This document shows positions 23,886 through 33,851 of a stretch of 64,000 nt of DNA, piece after piece. The notes below the pieces were generated by a model, which saw only the letters and a program-made list of their open reading frames with translations, was not told where the DNA came from and did no database searches. Within the stretch, counting starts at the first letter, position 1; every line of letters starts with the position of its first letter. The DNA comes from Nageia nagi (Eukaryota > Pinophyta): NCBI GenBank assembly GCA_050084985.1, contig JBITNC010000002.1:9424001-9488000 (forward strand), read 5' to 3'. A program made the position numbers and the translations under genes.

Positions 23886-25271
23886 ATGGTTGAAACCTTC
23901 ATACCCAAGCATATACTTGACGGTTCCAACTTTGGAATATGGGAACCTCGTATGAAAGCTAAGTTACAAGCAAGGAAGCTATGGTAGATAGTTAATGAAG
24001 ACTTGGTCGCTCCTAACGATGAGAAGGCTCTTGAAATATACAACTCAAAGAATGAGTTAGCAACTTCAATGATTTATCATGTAGTTTCAGATGACGTCCT
24101 TCTCATGATCTCTTTTTCAACATCAGCAAAGGAAGCTTGGGATAGGCTGAAGAAAATTTACCTTTGGTCAAAATTTTCAAGGAGGTTCACCATTTTACAA
24201 AATTTGTTGCAATATCATCAAGGTGAAGATGAAAGTGCTTCTATCTACTTGAACAAAATCATTGACCTTAGGACACAACTAGTTGGCTATGGGTGCAATT
24301 GGATCAATGATGAGTTCATGGTCTTCATCATTCTTTAAAGCCTTTCTACAAAGTTCAGTAACTTTGTCACGGTTATGGAAATAAGGCTCGATGATGAAGA
24401 AGATGTCATCTCTCTTAATAACCTCTCTAGACTCCTTCTGAAGCATGAGGAAACTTTGAATAAGAAAATGTTGAACTTTTCTCCAAAGGACAATAACATT
24501 GCTCTAGGAGCAACCAAAACTCCTTTCAAGAAGAAGTTCAAATATTATAAATTCAAAGATAACAAGTCCTCATCTACCTTCAGGAAGTATGAGAAAAAGG
24601 GCAACAATAATGGCAACTTCAAGAAAAGGAATGACAAAACTGGATCAAGCAATCCAACACCTCAGGAAAAGTTTGATGGAAATTGTAACTTTTATGGCAT
24701 CTATGGGCACAAAGAGTATGATTATCGTAAAAAGAAATTTATTCAAAAAGGTAAGGGAAATGCACCAGTGAGAAATTTCAATAATAAAAAGAAGAACAAA
24801 CATGCTGCTACTATTGCCTACTACTCAATGATTCAAACTATTTCAAATGATTGGATTGTTGATTCAAGATGCACTAATCACATGTGTTATGAAAAGGATA
24901 AGTTTGAAAACTTTCATAAGTACAAGAAGGATGCAGTTGTAATAGGTGATAATACAGTCCTTGATATTCAAGGAATAGGGAGTGTGAAGATTCATGGAAA
25001 GGCTCTTGATAATATCTTTTATGTGCCTAAACTAAGGATGAATCTTATCTCCGTAATTCAAATTACAAGGAAAGGATACTCATTTGAGTTTACCTCACAC
25101 TCCTAGTGTGTTAAGAAAGGACTTGCCACCTTCATGAAAGGATCAGTAAAGGATGACCTTTATATTGTGGATCAAGTTCCTTCAAAAATGTGTCTTGCTA
25201 CAAATGTTTGTTCAAAGGGTAATCTTTGGCATCAATGATTAGGGCACCTTAACCACAAGAGTATTCAAGAT
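23886..25271 (+). pseudogene. Copia Gag and protease
   Basis: Begins ATGGTTGAAACC with a typical copia Gag N-terminus (HILDGSNFGIWEPRMKAKL). A degenerate CCHC knuckle is near 24684 (CNFYGIYGHKEYDY, two Cys replaced). The protease at about 24850 reads DSRCTNHM in place of the usual DSGC/A, so the active site is lost. Stops at 23985, 24336, 25104 and 25236 are all in phase. The last falls in the conserved HQ-LGHLNHK block, where R (CGA) is expected. Confidence 0.85.
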
Positions 25272-27775
25272 ATGAAAACTCAAGAACTTGTGGAGGGTTT
25301 ACCTAATATTTCACCCATAATTAGTCTCTATGAAAGGTGCATTCTAGGAAAGATGAATAGGCAAAAGTTTGAAAAAGATAAGGCAACTCGGGCTACTCGT
25401 CCTCTTCAGCTTGTGCATTCAGATTTGATGGGTCCATTTCAAACTAAGTCTCTAGGGGGAGCTTCTTATGTTCTGACCTTCATTGATGACTTCAGTAGGA
25501 TGACATTTGGTTATCTACTTGAGCATAAGGATCAAACTTTTGACAGGTTTAAAGACTTCAAGGCTCTTGTTGAAAATCAAATTGATTTTAAGATCAAGAT
25601 GCTAAGATCTGATAATGGGGGTGAGTATAATAGCAATGAGTTTAACGATTATTATGTTAAATATGAGATTAAGCGGCAATTCACAATCCCTTACACCCCT
25701 CAGCAAAATGGAGTTACTGAAAAGAAGAATCGAACCATTATGGAAATGGCAAGGTGCATGTTGGGTAACCTTCCTAGTTTCTTATGGGGAGAAGCTATTC
25801 ACACTGCTATTCACACCCTAAATAGGTTTCCTACTAAGGCAGTTGAAGGTAAAACTCTGTATGAAGCATGGATAGGAAAGAAACCTAACCTCTCACACTT
25901 TAGAGTCTTTGGTTGTGATGCATTTGCCTTCATTACCTCAGAGAAAAGAAAGAAGTTGGATAAAAGATCAGAAAAATGCATCTTTGTGGGGTATGATAAT
26001 CAGCATAGAGGTTACAGGCTCTACTCCTCATCCCATAAAATAATCTTTATTTCTAGGGATGTCAAGTTCAATGAACTTCTTGAGGATATGACTTCTCATG
26101 CTGAGGTGTCTGATTCAGATGATTCTTTACCTGCACCTAACTGGTTGGATGATCATGTAGGGAAGTCACCACAAGAGCAAAATTCTCTAGCTCAGAGAAT
26201 TACAAGGAGTATGACCTTGAATAACTCTTTATTTGCCAAAATTGATAATACAAATGAGCCATCAACCTTCAAAGAAGCTTCCAAGCAAGAGTGTTGTATG
26301 GAAGCTATGAAAGTTGAGTATGAGGCGCTCATGAAAAATGAAACTTGGGATTTGGTTCCTTATCCCAATGAGAAAAATGTGATTGGAAATAAATGGATAT
26401 ACAAGGTTAAGTACAATTCTGATGGAAAAATTAAAAAATACAAAGCAAGTTTAGTGGCCAAAGGATTCGCTCAGAAATATGGTATTGATTATGAGGAAAC
26501 CTTTGCTCTTGTGGCTAAGATGCCTACTATCAGGATAATCCTTGCTCTTTCTGCAGCTCAAGGATGGAAAGCTTTTCAACTTGATGTCAAGAGTGCATTT
26601 CTCAATGGTGACTTGGATGTAGAAATCTACATGAATCAACCAGAAGGATTTATTCTAGAAGGAAAAGAGTCTCTTGTGTGCAAGCTAAAGAAGTCTTTGT
26701 ATGGACTTAAGTAAGCACCTAGAGCATGGTATAAGAAAATTTTAGGATTCTTTGTAGATATTGGTTTTTCCAAGTGCTTCTCTGACTCAGATCTCTATGT
26801 ACTCAATCAAGAAAAAGATGTGGTCTTAATTGTCCTTTATGTGGATGATCTTCTCATCACTAGCAATAATATTGAAATCATCCAAGAGTGCATCTCCAAA
26901 CTGAAGGTAACATTTGAAATGACTGATCTAGGTCTCTTACATTACTATCTTGGGATGCAAGTATACCAACACAAAGATTGTACTTATCTTAGTCAATCTA
27001 AGTATATATCAGACATCTTACAAAAGTTTGGAATGGAGTGTAAATATGCTGCAATACCTATTTCTCCTAGAATCGTGGTGTCTCTAAGCTCAGATTCTCA
27101 ATTGGCTGATGCTACAACTTATAGGCAATTGATCAGTAGTCTTCTATATTTGACTATCTCTTGACCTGATATTACCTTTGCAGTGAATCTAATGGCATGA
27201 TTCATGCAAAAACCCTATGTTGAACACCTCCATGATGTTAAGCAAATCTTGAGGTATGTGGCAGGGACAAAGGATCTTGCTCTTAAGTATTCCAAAGTGC
27301 CCTCAATTATTCTCTCCAAGTTCTCAGATTCTGATTATGGGGGAGATAGAGATGATAGAAAATCAACATCTACATATGTGTTCAGCATTGGTTTAGGTGC
27401 TATCTCTTGGGCTTCCAAGAAGCAACCTACTATGACTCTTTCTACCATCGAAGCTGAATATCGAGCTATGTCTGTTACCACCCAAGATGCTATTTGGTTG
27501 AGGCATCTTTTGGACAAAATTGGGTATAAGCAAAATAGCCCATCTCTTATTTCTTCAGATAATCAATCGACCATCTCTTTGGCTAAGAATCTTGTGTTCC
27601 ATCAGAGAACCAAACATGTGGAAATCCAAGCCCATTTTATCAGGGAGAAGGTTCTAGATGACATCATACACTTGAAGTATTGTCATCTACTGAAAACTCC
27701 ATTGATTTATTCACCAAGCCCCTTCCTGAAGCTCAGTTCAGCAAGCTTAGGGATTCTTTCAGGTTGGTGAAGTTG
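25272..27775 (+). pseudogene. Copia integrase, reverse transcriptase and RNase H
   Basis: Integrase core: HSDLMGPF, TFIDDFSRM, LRSDNGGEY, YTPQQNGVTEKKNR. RT: NKWIYKVKYNSDGKIKKYKA, KAFQLDVKSAFLNGDL, then the active site LYVDDLLIT at about 26838. RNase H: TKDLALKYSK to STIEAEYRAMS and SSDNQSTISLAKN. Stops at 26712 (in LK-AP), 27162 (in S-PDI) and 27198 (in MA-FMQKP) replace Q and R codons of near-invariant motifs. A single frameshift near 27680 is followed by the usual C-terminal LFTKPLPE sequence in another frame. Confidence 0.9.
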
Positions 27776-27865
27776 CCCTCAAGGAGGAGTGAAGTTTGAA
27801 CTTTTGTTAGTGATGACAACTTCACCTCTAAGAGGCCTTTTTATTATTATATTATGTTGATTATG

Positions 27866-28085
27866 ATATACCTCCGTGGCAAGTTTGCTCTACGTGAGAA
27901 ACTTGTTGTACATTTTATACCTCCGTGGTAAGTTTGCTCTATGTGAAAAACTTGTATAATTTTTTTTGAGCATATAATTGATATACCTCCGTGGTAAGTT
28001 CGCTCTACATGAGGAACTTCTTGTACATTCTATACCTTCGTGGTAAGTTTGCTCTGCGTGAGAAACTTGTACAATTTTTTATGCT
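27866..28085 (+). repeat. Copia 3' UTR hairpin repeats, copy 1
   Basis: Four units of about 50 bp: ATACCTCCGTGGTAAGTTTG, CTCTACGTGAGAAACTTGTT and close variants. Each unit contains the inverted pair AAGTTT / AAACTT around GCTCTACGTGAG, so each can fold into a short hairpin in RNA. A second set is at 29560-29785. Confidence 0.75.
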
Positions 28086-28558
28086 CTATTAAAAATCAAC
28101 ACATGTCTATATACAACAGGTGACTATGAGTGATGGCTTGGCATCTCCGTGATGACTTATAGTGCACCATTGATCAGTTATTTATAAGATGGCATTATTT
28201 GATTCTCTTATTTGAATATATGATGCATCTAACTGATTTTGTTCATGAGTTGCTTGTAACATGCAGGATCTTCTTTAGAAATGCAGGTTACTCACCTTGT
28301 GTAGCAAGCTCATGGAGACTCACATGTCAGCTTAAAGTTGATCGACTACTATGTACAATGAAACCAGTTGTGGTTAATGATTGTATTATAAACCATTTTT
28401 GTCAAATGGTAATGTAGTGAGTCTCAAACTAATTCTCAAAAAGATTCTCAAATATGTAAATGTTCTCATCTCCACTTGTATCTCTATGGAGGAGAACTCT
28501 CTCTTACTCTCTCTCTTCTCTCTTCTACACTCTATCCCAATATTGCATTAAGGGGGAG

Positions 28559-28620
28559 TGTTAGAATTTGTAATGAAATATTATGAATATCTAAACTCCT
28601 CGTAAATTCAATTAATCACT
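28559..28620 (+). repeat. 62 bp stub of copia LTR start
   Basis: TGTTAGAATTTG...AATTAATCACT, preceded by a polypurine tract (aagggggag). It is a truncated LTR in the middle of the element, fused to RT sequence. It marks the edge of the tandem duplication. Confidence 0.9.
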
Positions 28621-30260
28621 GATCTAGGTCTCTTACATTACCATCTTGGGATGCAAGTATACCAACACAAAGATTGTACTTATCTTAGTCAATCTAAGTA
28701 TATATCAGACATCTTGCAAAAGTTTGGAATGGAGGAGTGTAAATATGTTGCAATACCTATTTCTCCTAGAATCGTGGTGTCTCTAAGCTCAGATTCTCAA
28801 TTGGCTGATGCTACAACTTATAGGCAATTGATCAGTAGTCTTCTATATTTGACTATCTCTTGACCTAATATTACCTTTGTAGTGAATCTAATGGCATGAT
28901 TCATGCAAAAACCCTATGTTGAACACCTCCATGCTGTTAAGCAAATCTTGAGGTATGTGGCAGGGACAAAGGATCTTGCTCTTAAGTATTCCAAAGTGCC
29001 CTCAATTATTCTCTCCAAGTTCTCAAATTCTGATTATGGGGGAGATAGAGATGATAGAAAATCAACATCTACATATGTGTTCAGCATTGGTTTAGGTGCT
29101 ATCTCTTGGGCTTCCAAGAAGCAACCTACTATGACTCTTTCTACCATCGAAGCTGAATATCGAGCCATGTCTGTTACCACCCAAGATGCTATTTGGTTGA
29201 GGCATCTTCTGGACGAAATTAGGTATAAGCAAAATAGCCCATCTCTTATTTCTTCAGATAATCAATCGGCCATCTCTTTGGCTAAGAATCTTGTGTTCCA
29301 TCAGAGAACCAAACATGTGGAAATCCAAGCCCATTTTATCAGGGAGAAGGTCTAGATGACATCATACACTTGAAGTATTGTCATCTACTGAAAACTCCAC
29401 TGATTTATTCACCAAGCCCCTTCCTGAAGCTCAGTTCAGTAAGCTTAGGGATTCTTTCAGGTTGGTGAAGTTGCCCTTAAGGGGGAGTGAAGTTTGAACT
29501 TTTGTTAGTGATGACAACTTCACCTCTAAGAGGCCTTTTTTGTTGTTATATTGTGTTGATTATGATATACCTCCGTGGCAAGTTTGCTCTACATGAGAAA
29601 CTTGTTGTACATTTTATACCTTCGTGGTAAGTTTGCTCTATGTGAAAAACTTGTTGTATAATTTTTTTGAGCATATAATTGATATACCTCCGTGGTAAGT
29701 TCGCTCTACGTGAGGAACTTCTTGTACATTATATACCTTCGTGGTAAGTTTGCTCTACGTGAGAAACTTGTACAATTTTTTATGCTCTATTAAAAATCAA
29801 CACATGTCTATATACAACAGGTGACTATGAGTGATGGATTGGCATCTCCATGATGACTTATAGTGCACCATTGATCAGTTATTTATAAGATGGCATTATT
29901 TGATTCTCTTATTTGAATATATGATGCATCTAACTGATTTTGTTCATGAGTTGCTTGTAACATGCAGGATCTTCTTTAGAAATGCAGGTTACTCACCTTG
30001 TGTAAGCAAGCTCATGGAGACTCACATGTCAGCTTAAAGTTGATCGACTACTATGTACAATGAAACCAGTTGTGGTTAATGATTGTATTGTAAACCATTT
30101 TTATCAAATGGTAATGTAGTGAGTCTCAAACTAATTCTCAAAAAGATTCTCAAATATGTAAATGTTCTCATCTCCACTTGCATCTCTATGGAGGAGAACT
30201 CTCTCTTACTCTCTCTCTTCTCTCTTCTACGCTCTATCCCAATATTGCATTAAGGGGGAG
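28621..30260 (+). pseudogene. Copia duplicated RT end, RNase H and 3' UTR, copy 2
   Basis: Second copy of 26925-28558. RT end with LGMQVYQHKDCTYLSQSKYI at 28651 onward; RNase H block at 28903-29355 with STIEAEYRAMS and SSDNQSAISLAKN. The TGA stops of copy 1 in S-PDI (27162) and MA-FMQ (27198) are present here too, so those mutations came before the duplication or were shared later by conversion. Ends in a polypurine tract at 30251-30260. No start codon or promoter is evident, so it is not a separate gene. Confidence 0.88.
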
Positions 30261-30717
30261 TGTTAGAATTTGTAATGAAATATTGTGAATATCTAAACTC
30301 CTTGTAAATTCAATTAATCACTTAAAGGATATGTAGATACCTTAAGGGATTAATTGAATTCTTTATTATGTAGACTTTGACTTTACCATGTGGTTAGTTG
30401 GTAGGTTAAAGTTAGGTGATACATTTATTGTAACCCTAACCTTACCCTTGGGTTAAAGGGAGGTTAGGGAGGTGCTCTCAAGCTATAAATAGAGGGCCTC
30501 TCCTCTTGTAACATAACTAAGTTTTTGGAGTAAGATTACTCTACTAATTGTGTAGGAGAGGAAGAGAATTATTGTAAGAGGTGCATAAATTGAGAATTGA
30601 GAACTAGTTGTGGATGTACTCCTAAGGAGGGAGGAACCACATTATATATGTGTTATGTTGAATGGTTGAGTTTCCTAGTCTTGGACATTGAGGATTAGAG
30701 TAGGTCTAAATCCTTCA
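30261..30717 (+). repeat. Copia 3' LTR
   Basis: 457 bp, TGTTAGAATT to CCTTCA, uninterrupted. It serves as the reference that shows where the gypsy element split the 5' LTR. A TATA-like ctataaata is near 30484. Confidence 0.93.
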
Positions 30718-31200
30718 ATTTTCAAGCTCAAAAATAATCAAAGGTGCCTTGAGGAGATTAGCAACAATATTAGAGTTAAACAAGGATACTTGCTATCCTT
30801 AATTCTATTTGATATTTACATAAATCAATTAAAAATATATCAAGAAGAAATTTAATGCATAAATACAAACTTGATCATCATTTTCCTAACGTATGCTATA
30901 GATATTATATTGTTAGTTACGGATTATGATGATCTTGTAAAATAATAATAATCTTGCAGATATTCTAAAATATATATGACTCAATAGTTAATATGGATAA
31001 AAGAAAAAATATAATTATTAAACCTAAAAGGATTCTTTGCCCTAAAATTCTCTTTAATAATAAAGCTTGGTGATCCATTTTTACAAATATTGAGGTATTA
31101 ATATTAACAAGAAACAAAATTAAAATTGAAGAGTTGAAAACTAAATGTTTATTTGATTGAAAACCTTTTGTGCCTTGCAATCTAATTGCAAAAATATGAA
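30718..31200 (+). mobile_element. LINE reverse transcriptase relic, interrupted by copia
   Basis: Right after the ATTTT duplication, the plus strand reads NNIRVKQGYLLSLILFDIYI then NQL, followed about 40 codons later by YAIDIILLV. These are decayed forms of the LINE RT blocks GVKQGCPLSP.LFDIYID and YADDIILL. Several stops are present. The upstream half presumably lies left of 7096. It differs in strand and sequence from the LINE at 1986-5900. Confidence 0.65.
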
Positions 31201-33440
31201 AATTTAGAATTAAAAACTCTTTTATTTTGCATTAGACTCCAATAATCCTCCATATCAATGATGTTTGGGTGGAAATGTATTTTGTGAAACATAGAGTAAA
31301 ATATATCAAACATAAAAAAATCATTATTTTGACATACACTATATGTTATCTTTCTCATGTAAGTTATTATAATCCTTACTAAAAAAAATCTCTAAGATGA
31401 CACACACATACACGAAAACATAGAGTCTCTCTCTATATATATCAAATACAATTATAATTTAACAACCATCATAAGCTCCCTATAGATATTTAACAAATAT
31501 TCATAACCCACTAATGTATTTAAAGAGGTTAAGTAAAAAGACTCTCATAAATGGCTTACTTTTTGGGGCATACATAATAATATAACCCTTTTTAATAATA
31601 GGAAATAAAGGTTGCAAATTTTAAATAAATGTTGACCAACGAAATCAATTAGATGGGTTCTTATCTACAACTAAGAATCAATGAACAAATAGAAATAAAA
31701 GAGATAGTAATTGAGTGATGAATAAGGGGGCCAAGTCTTTATTAATATAATAATAATCATCACAATCGATTACAATATCTCTTTCTTATCTCTATCAGCT
31801 CTCACCTGCCTCTCCATCATACATTTAGTCCCTCTTTTAACATCTTCAATCAATAGCTTAGAGGATGCATTAATTTGATCGAAGGTAGCTATCATTAGAG
31901 GTAACTAATGATGTTCAATCATAAAGCAACCTAATAAGTATGGATTGATCTATGGATATGAAATTCTCTCCTACTAACATCCTCCCTAACTTAATCATCA
32001 GGCTCATCCTTGAGCCATATTTTAATAACTCACTCTATCGATGATCAACCATCGACATCTAAAATTGATGCTAAATCATTTGTATGTTGTTATTTTAATT
32101 CTTGCAATAAGATCAACACTCCTTTTATTGCAATATCTCCATCGTTATTCTAGTAACATCGATAGCAAATTATGAGTTTACATAAAGTAATTACTGAAGT
32201 CATACACAACCTTTGTTTTAGGCAATCGATCAATGATCTACTCAATTTCATATAGTTATACCAAAAATTTGATTAGCATAAAGCCAAAAGAGTGTTAAAA
32301 CCAAATATGAGTAGCATAATCTAAAATAATTTGAGGGATTAGGAATGGCCAAAATCATAGAGCTTTTATTATCAAATGAAGTTCAAACTCCTACTCAAGA
32401 AATAGTTATCAATCATTTACTTGAATGAGTAATTCAACTCCATAAATATCTAATTCCCTAGTGTAGCAGTCTCTCTTCTTAAATAGTACAAATAAGGTTC
32501 TTAGTCCTTTTCACTTGTTTCTTTTGATTTTTTAGTATTTATATCTATTTTTAGAAAACTTCTTCGGTTGGTGGATACTCCTTATTTGACACTGAATCTA
32601 GATTTTCCAAAATTGGAACACTTGTAAGTTATCGATCCTAGGGTGGTAAGGTTGGGTTAAATAGTTAGTGAAATCGAATGCTACCCTCACATAGTATGTT
32701 TAAAAAGCATTTAAAAAATAATCATATAGAAAAAAAATTGAATATAATAATAATAACAAAAAAAGATTGTTAGTAGCGAATCATCAACTCAAAAATTAGG
32801 ACAATTAAGGTTTTTTCAATAATAATAATAATAATAATACAAATAAAAAAATGTTGGCAATATAGGGTTCGCTGCCGAACAACTCATGTATTTTAATGTA
32901 TCAACATTTTTTAAATTTTTGTTAGGATTCATTTCGGAAAACTTTAGTTGAGCATCAAGATCAAGGGGCATCCACACCATCAAAATCCACTGAGGGTACG
33001 ATCCCCACTTCATCTCTCATCCGCACCTACCATAAACTCCATAGGACTTTTGGTATATTTCAATGTTTATAAAGGCAAAGAGTTTTTAACCTAGACCTCA
33101 CATATTTGAGAGCTTTATATCTGGATCATGCATCTTATCAAACAACTCCCAATCCTTTCCAATGCATATCCTCCAATCACTGCATTCCATGAAATTGTAT
33201 TTAAATCACAATTACTTGGAAATTCAAGGAACCTTTCAATGTATCTGCTTTGTGAAAATCTAATGATCATTACATGTCATTAAACCGTATTTACATCATA
33301 CATCTTATCAAACAATTCTAAGCTTTTACAACGTATCATTTTATACATATCCTACACAAAATAATAATAATAAATAAATAAATAAAAACATTAAGAACTT
33401 ATCAAATCGATATACCCATTACACAAAATTGCAATCAATG
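31201..33440. other. AT-rich intergenic DNA
   Basis: No gene recognised. It has an AAT microsatellite at about 32819-32842 and an AATA/AAAT run at about 33358-33388. The composition matches other decayed repeat regions of the window. Confidence 0.5.
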
Positions 33441-33640
33441 ATAAAAATAGAGTTATAACCATAGACATGCGTGGCAAACACAGGTAATTCAAAGAATCCA
33501 TGTTTTATCTTATTACAAGTCAAAAGACGTTCAACTCCAGCAAATTCAAAGCGGGATTTGCCACGACTACCACTATCTCTTCCATCTATGGACTTGGGAA
33601 TAAAGCTATTTTGTTTCACTCACCCCGTGGAGGCTCGTGG

Positions 33641-33760
33641 TGTGACTTGACTTTGCACCGGTCTTCACGGTTACGTTTGACTTCACTTTGCATCGGTCTT
33701 CACGGTTACGCTTGACTTCACTTTGCATCGGTCTTCACGGTTACGTTTGACTTGACTTCT
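33641..33760 (+). promoter_or_regulatory. W-box cluster in 35 bp tandem repeat, upstream of SRLK copy
   Basis: Three copies of a 35 bp unit, with cores TTTGCATCGGTCTTCACGG and GTTACGTTTGACTTCAC. TTGACT occurs at 33647, 33677, 33712, 33747 and 33752, five W-box cores in 110 bp. WRKY transcription factors bind TTGAC(C/T), and such clusters are typical of defence-responsive receptor kinase promoters. The repeats end about 25 bp before the TATA box. Confidence 0.6.
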
Positions 33761-33778
33761 ACTCCCGGCGTTGCGAGA

Positions 33779-33788
33779 TCTATAAGAA
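33779..33788 (+). promoter_or_regulatory. TATA box of SRLK copy
   Basis: TCTATAAGAA lies 70 bp before the ATG at 33852. The intact gene has ggctataagg in the matching place, with conserved flanks (GGATGCTTCTCTA downstream in both). Confidence 0.55.
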
Positions 33789-33851
33789 GTCGCGAACAGG
33801 ATGCTTCTCTATATCCATGAGCACCCTGTTCAGTTCAGTAACGTCTTCGCA

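Larger units (their letters stand above)
26925..28620 (+). repeat. Copia internal tandem duplication, copy 1
   Basis: From gatctaggtctc in RT to the first 62 bases of the LTR. The same segment follows directly at 28621. The two copies differ by scattered substitutions and a few small indels. The junction joins LTR base 62 (aattaatcact) to RT (gatctagg) with a 3 bp overlap, ACT. Confidence 0.9.
7101..30717 (+). mobile_element. Ty1/copia LTR retrotransposon, interrupted by a nested gypsy element
   Basis: The copia element runs between perfect ATTTT target duplications. Order: 5' LTR (7101-7510 plus 20812-20849, split by the gypsy insertion), primer binding site (20852-20863), a long leader with a PPR fragment, one gag-pol frame (23886-27775), 3' UTR hairpin repeats, a 62 bp LTR stub (28559-28620), a tandem second copy of RNase H and 3' UTR, polypurine tract and 3' LTR (30261-30717). 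Without the gypsy insert it is about 10.3 kb, long for copia because of the 3 kb leader and the 1.7 kb duplication. It is inactive: gag-pol contains at least seven stops. Confidence 0.93.

Noticed and set aside
27868-28085. CRISPR-like regular repeats
   Set aside because: The spacers are similar to one another and the array lies in a plant retrotransposon 3' UTR. It is an ordinary tandem repeat.
28199-28417. 72-codon open frame in the copia 3' UTR
   Set aside because: Short, no domain, and its duplicate near 29900 does not keep the frame clearly. Treated as non-coding.
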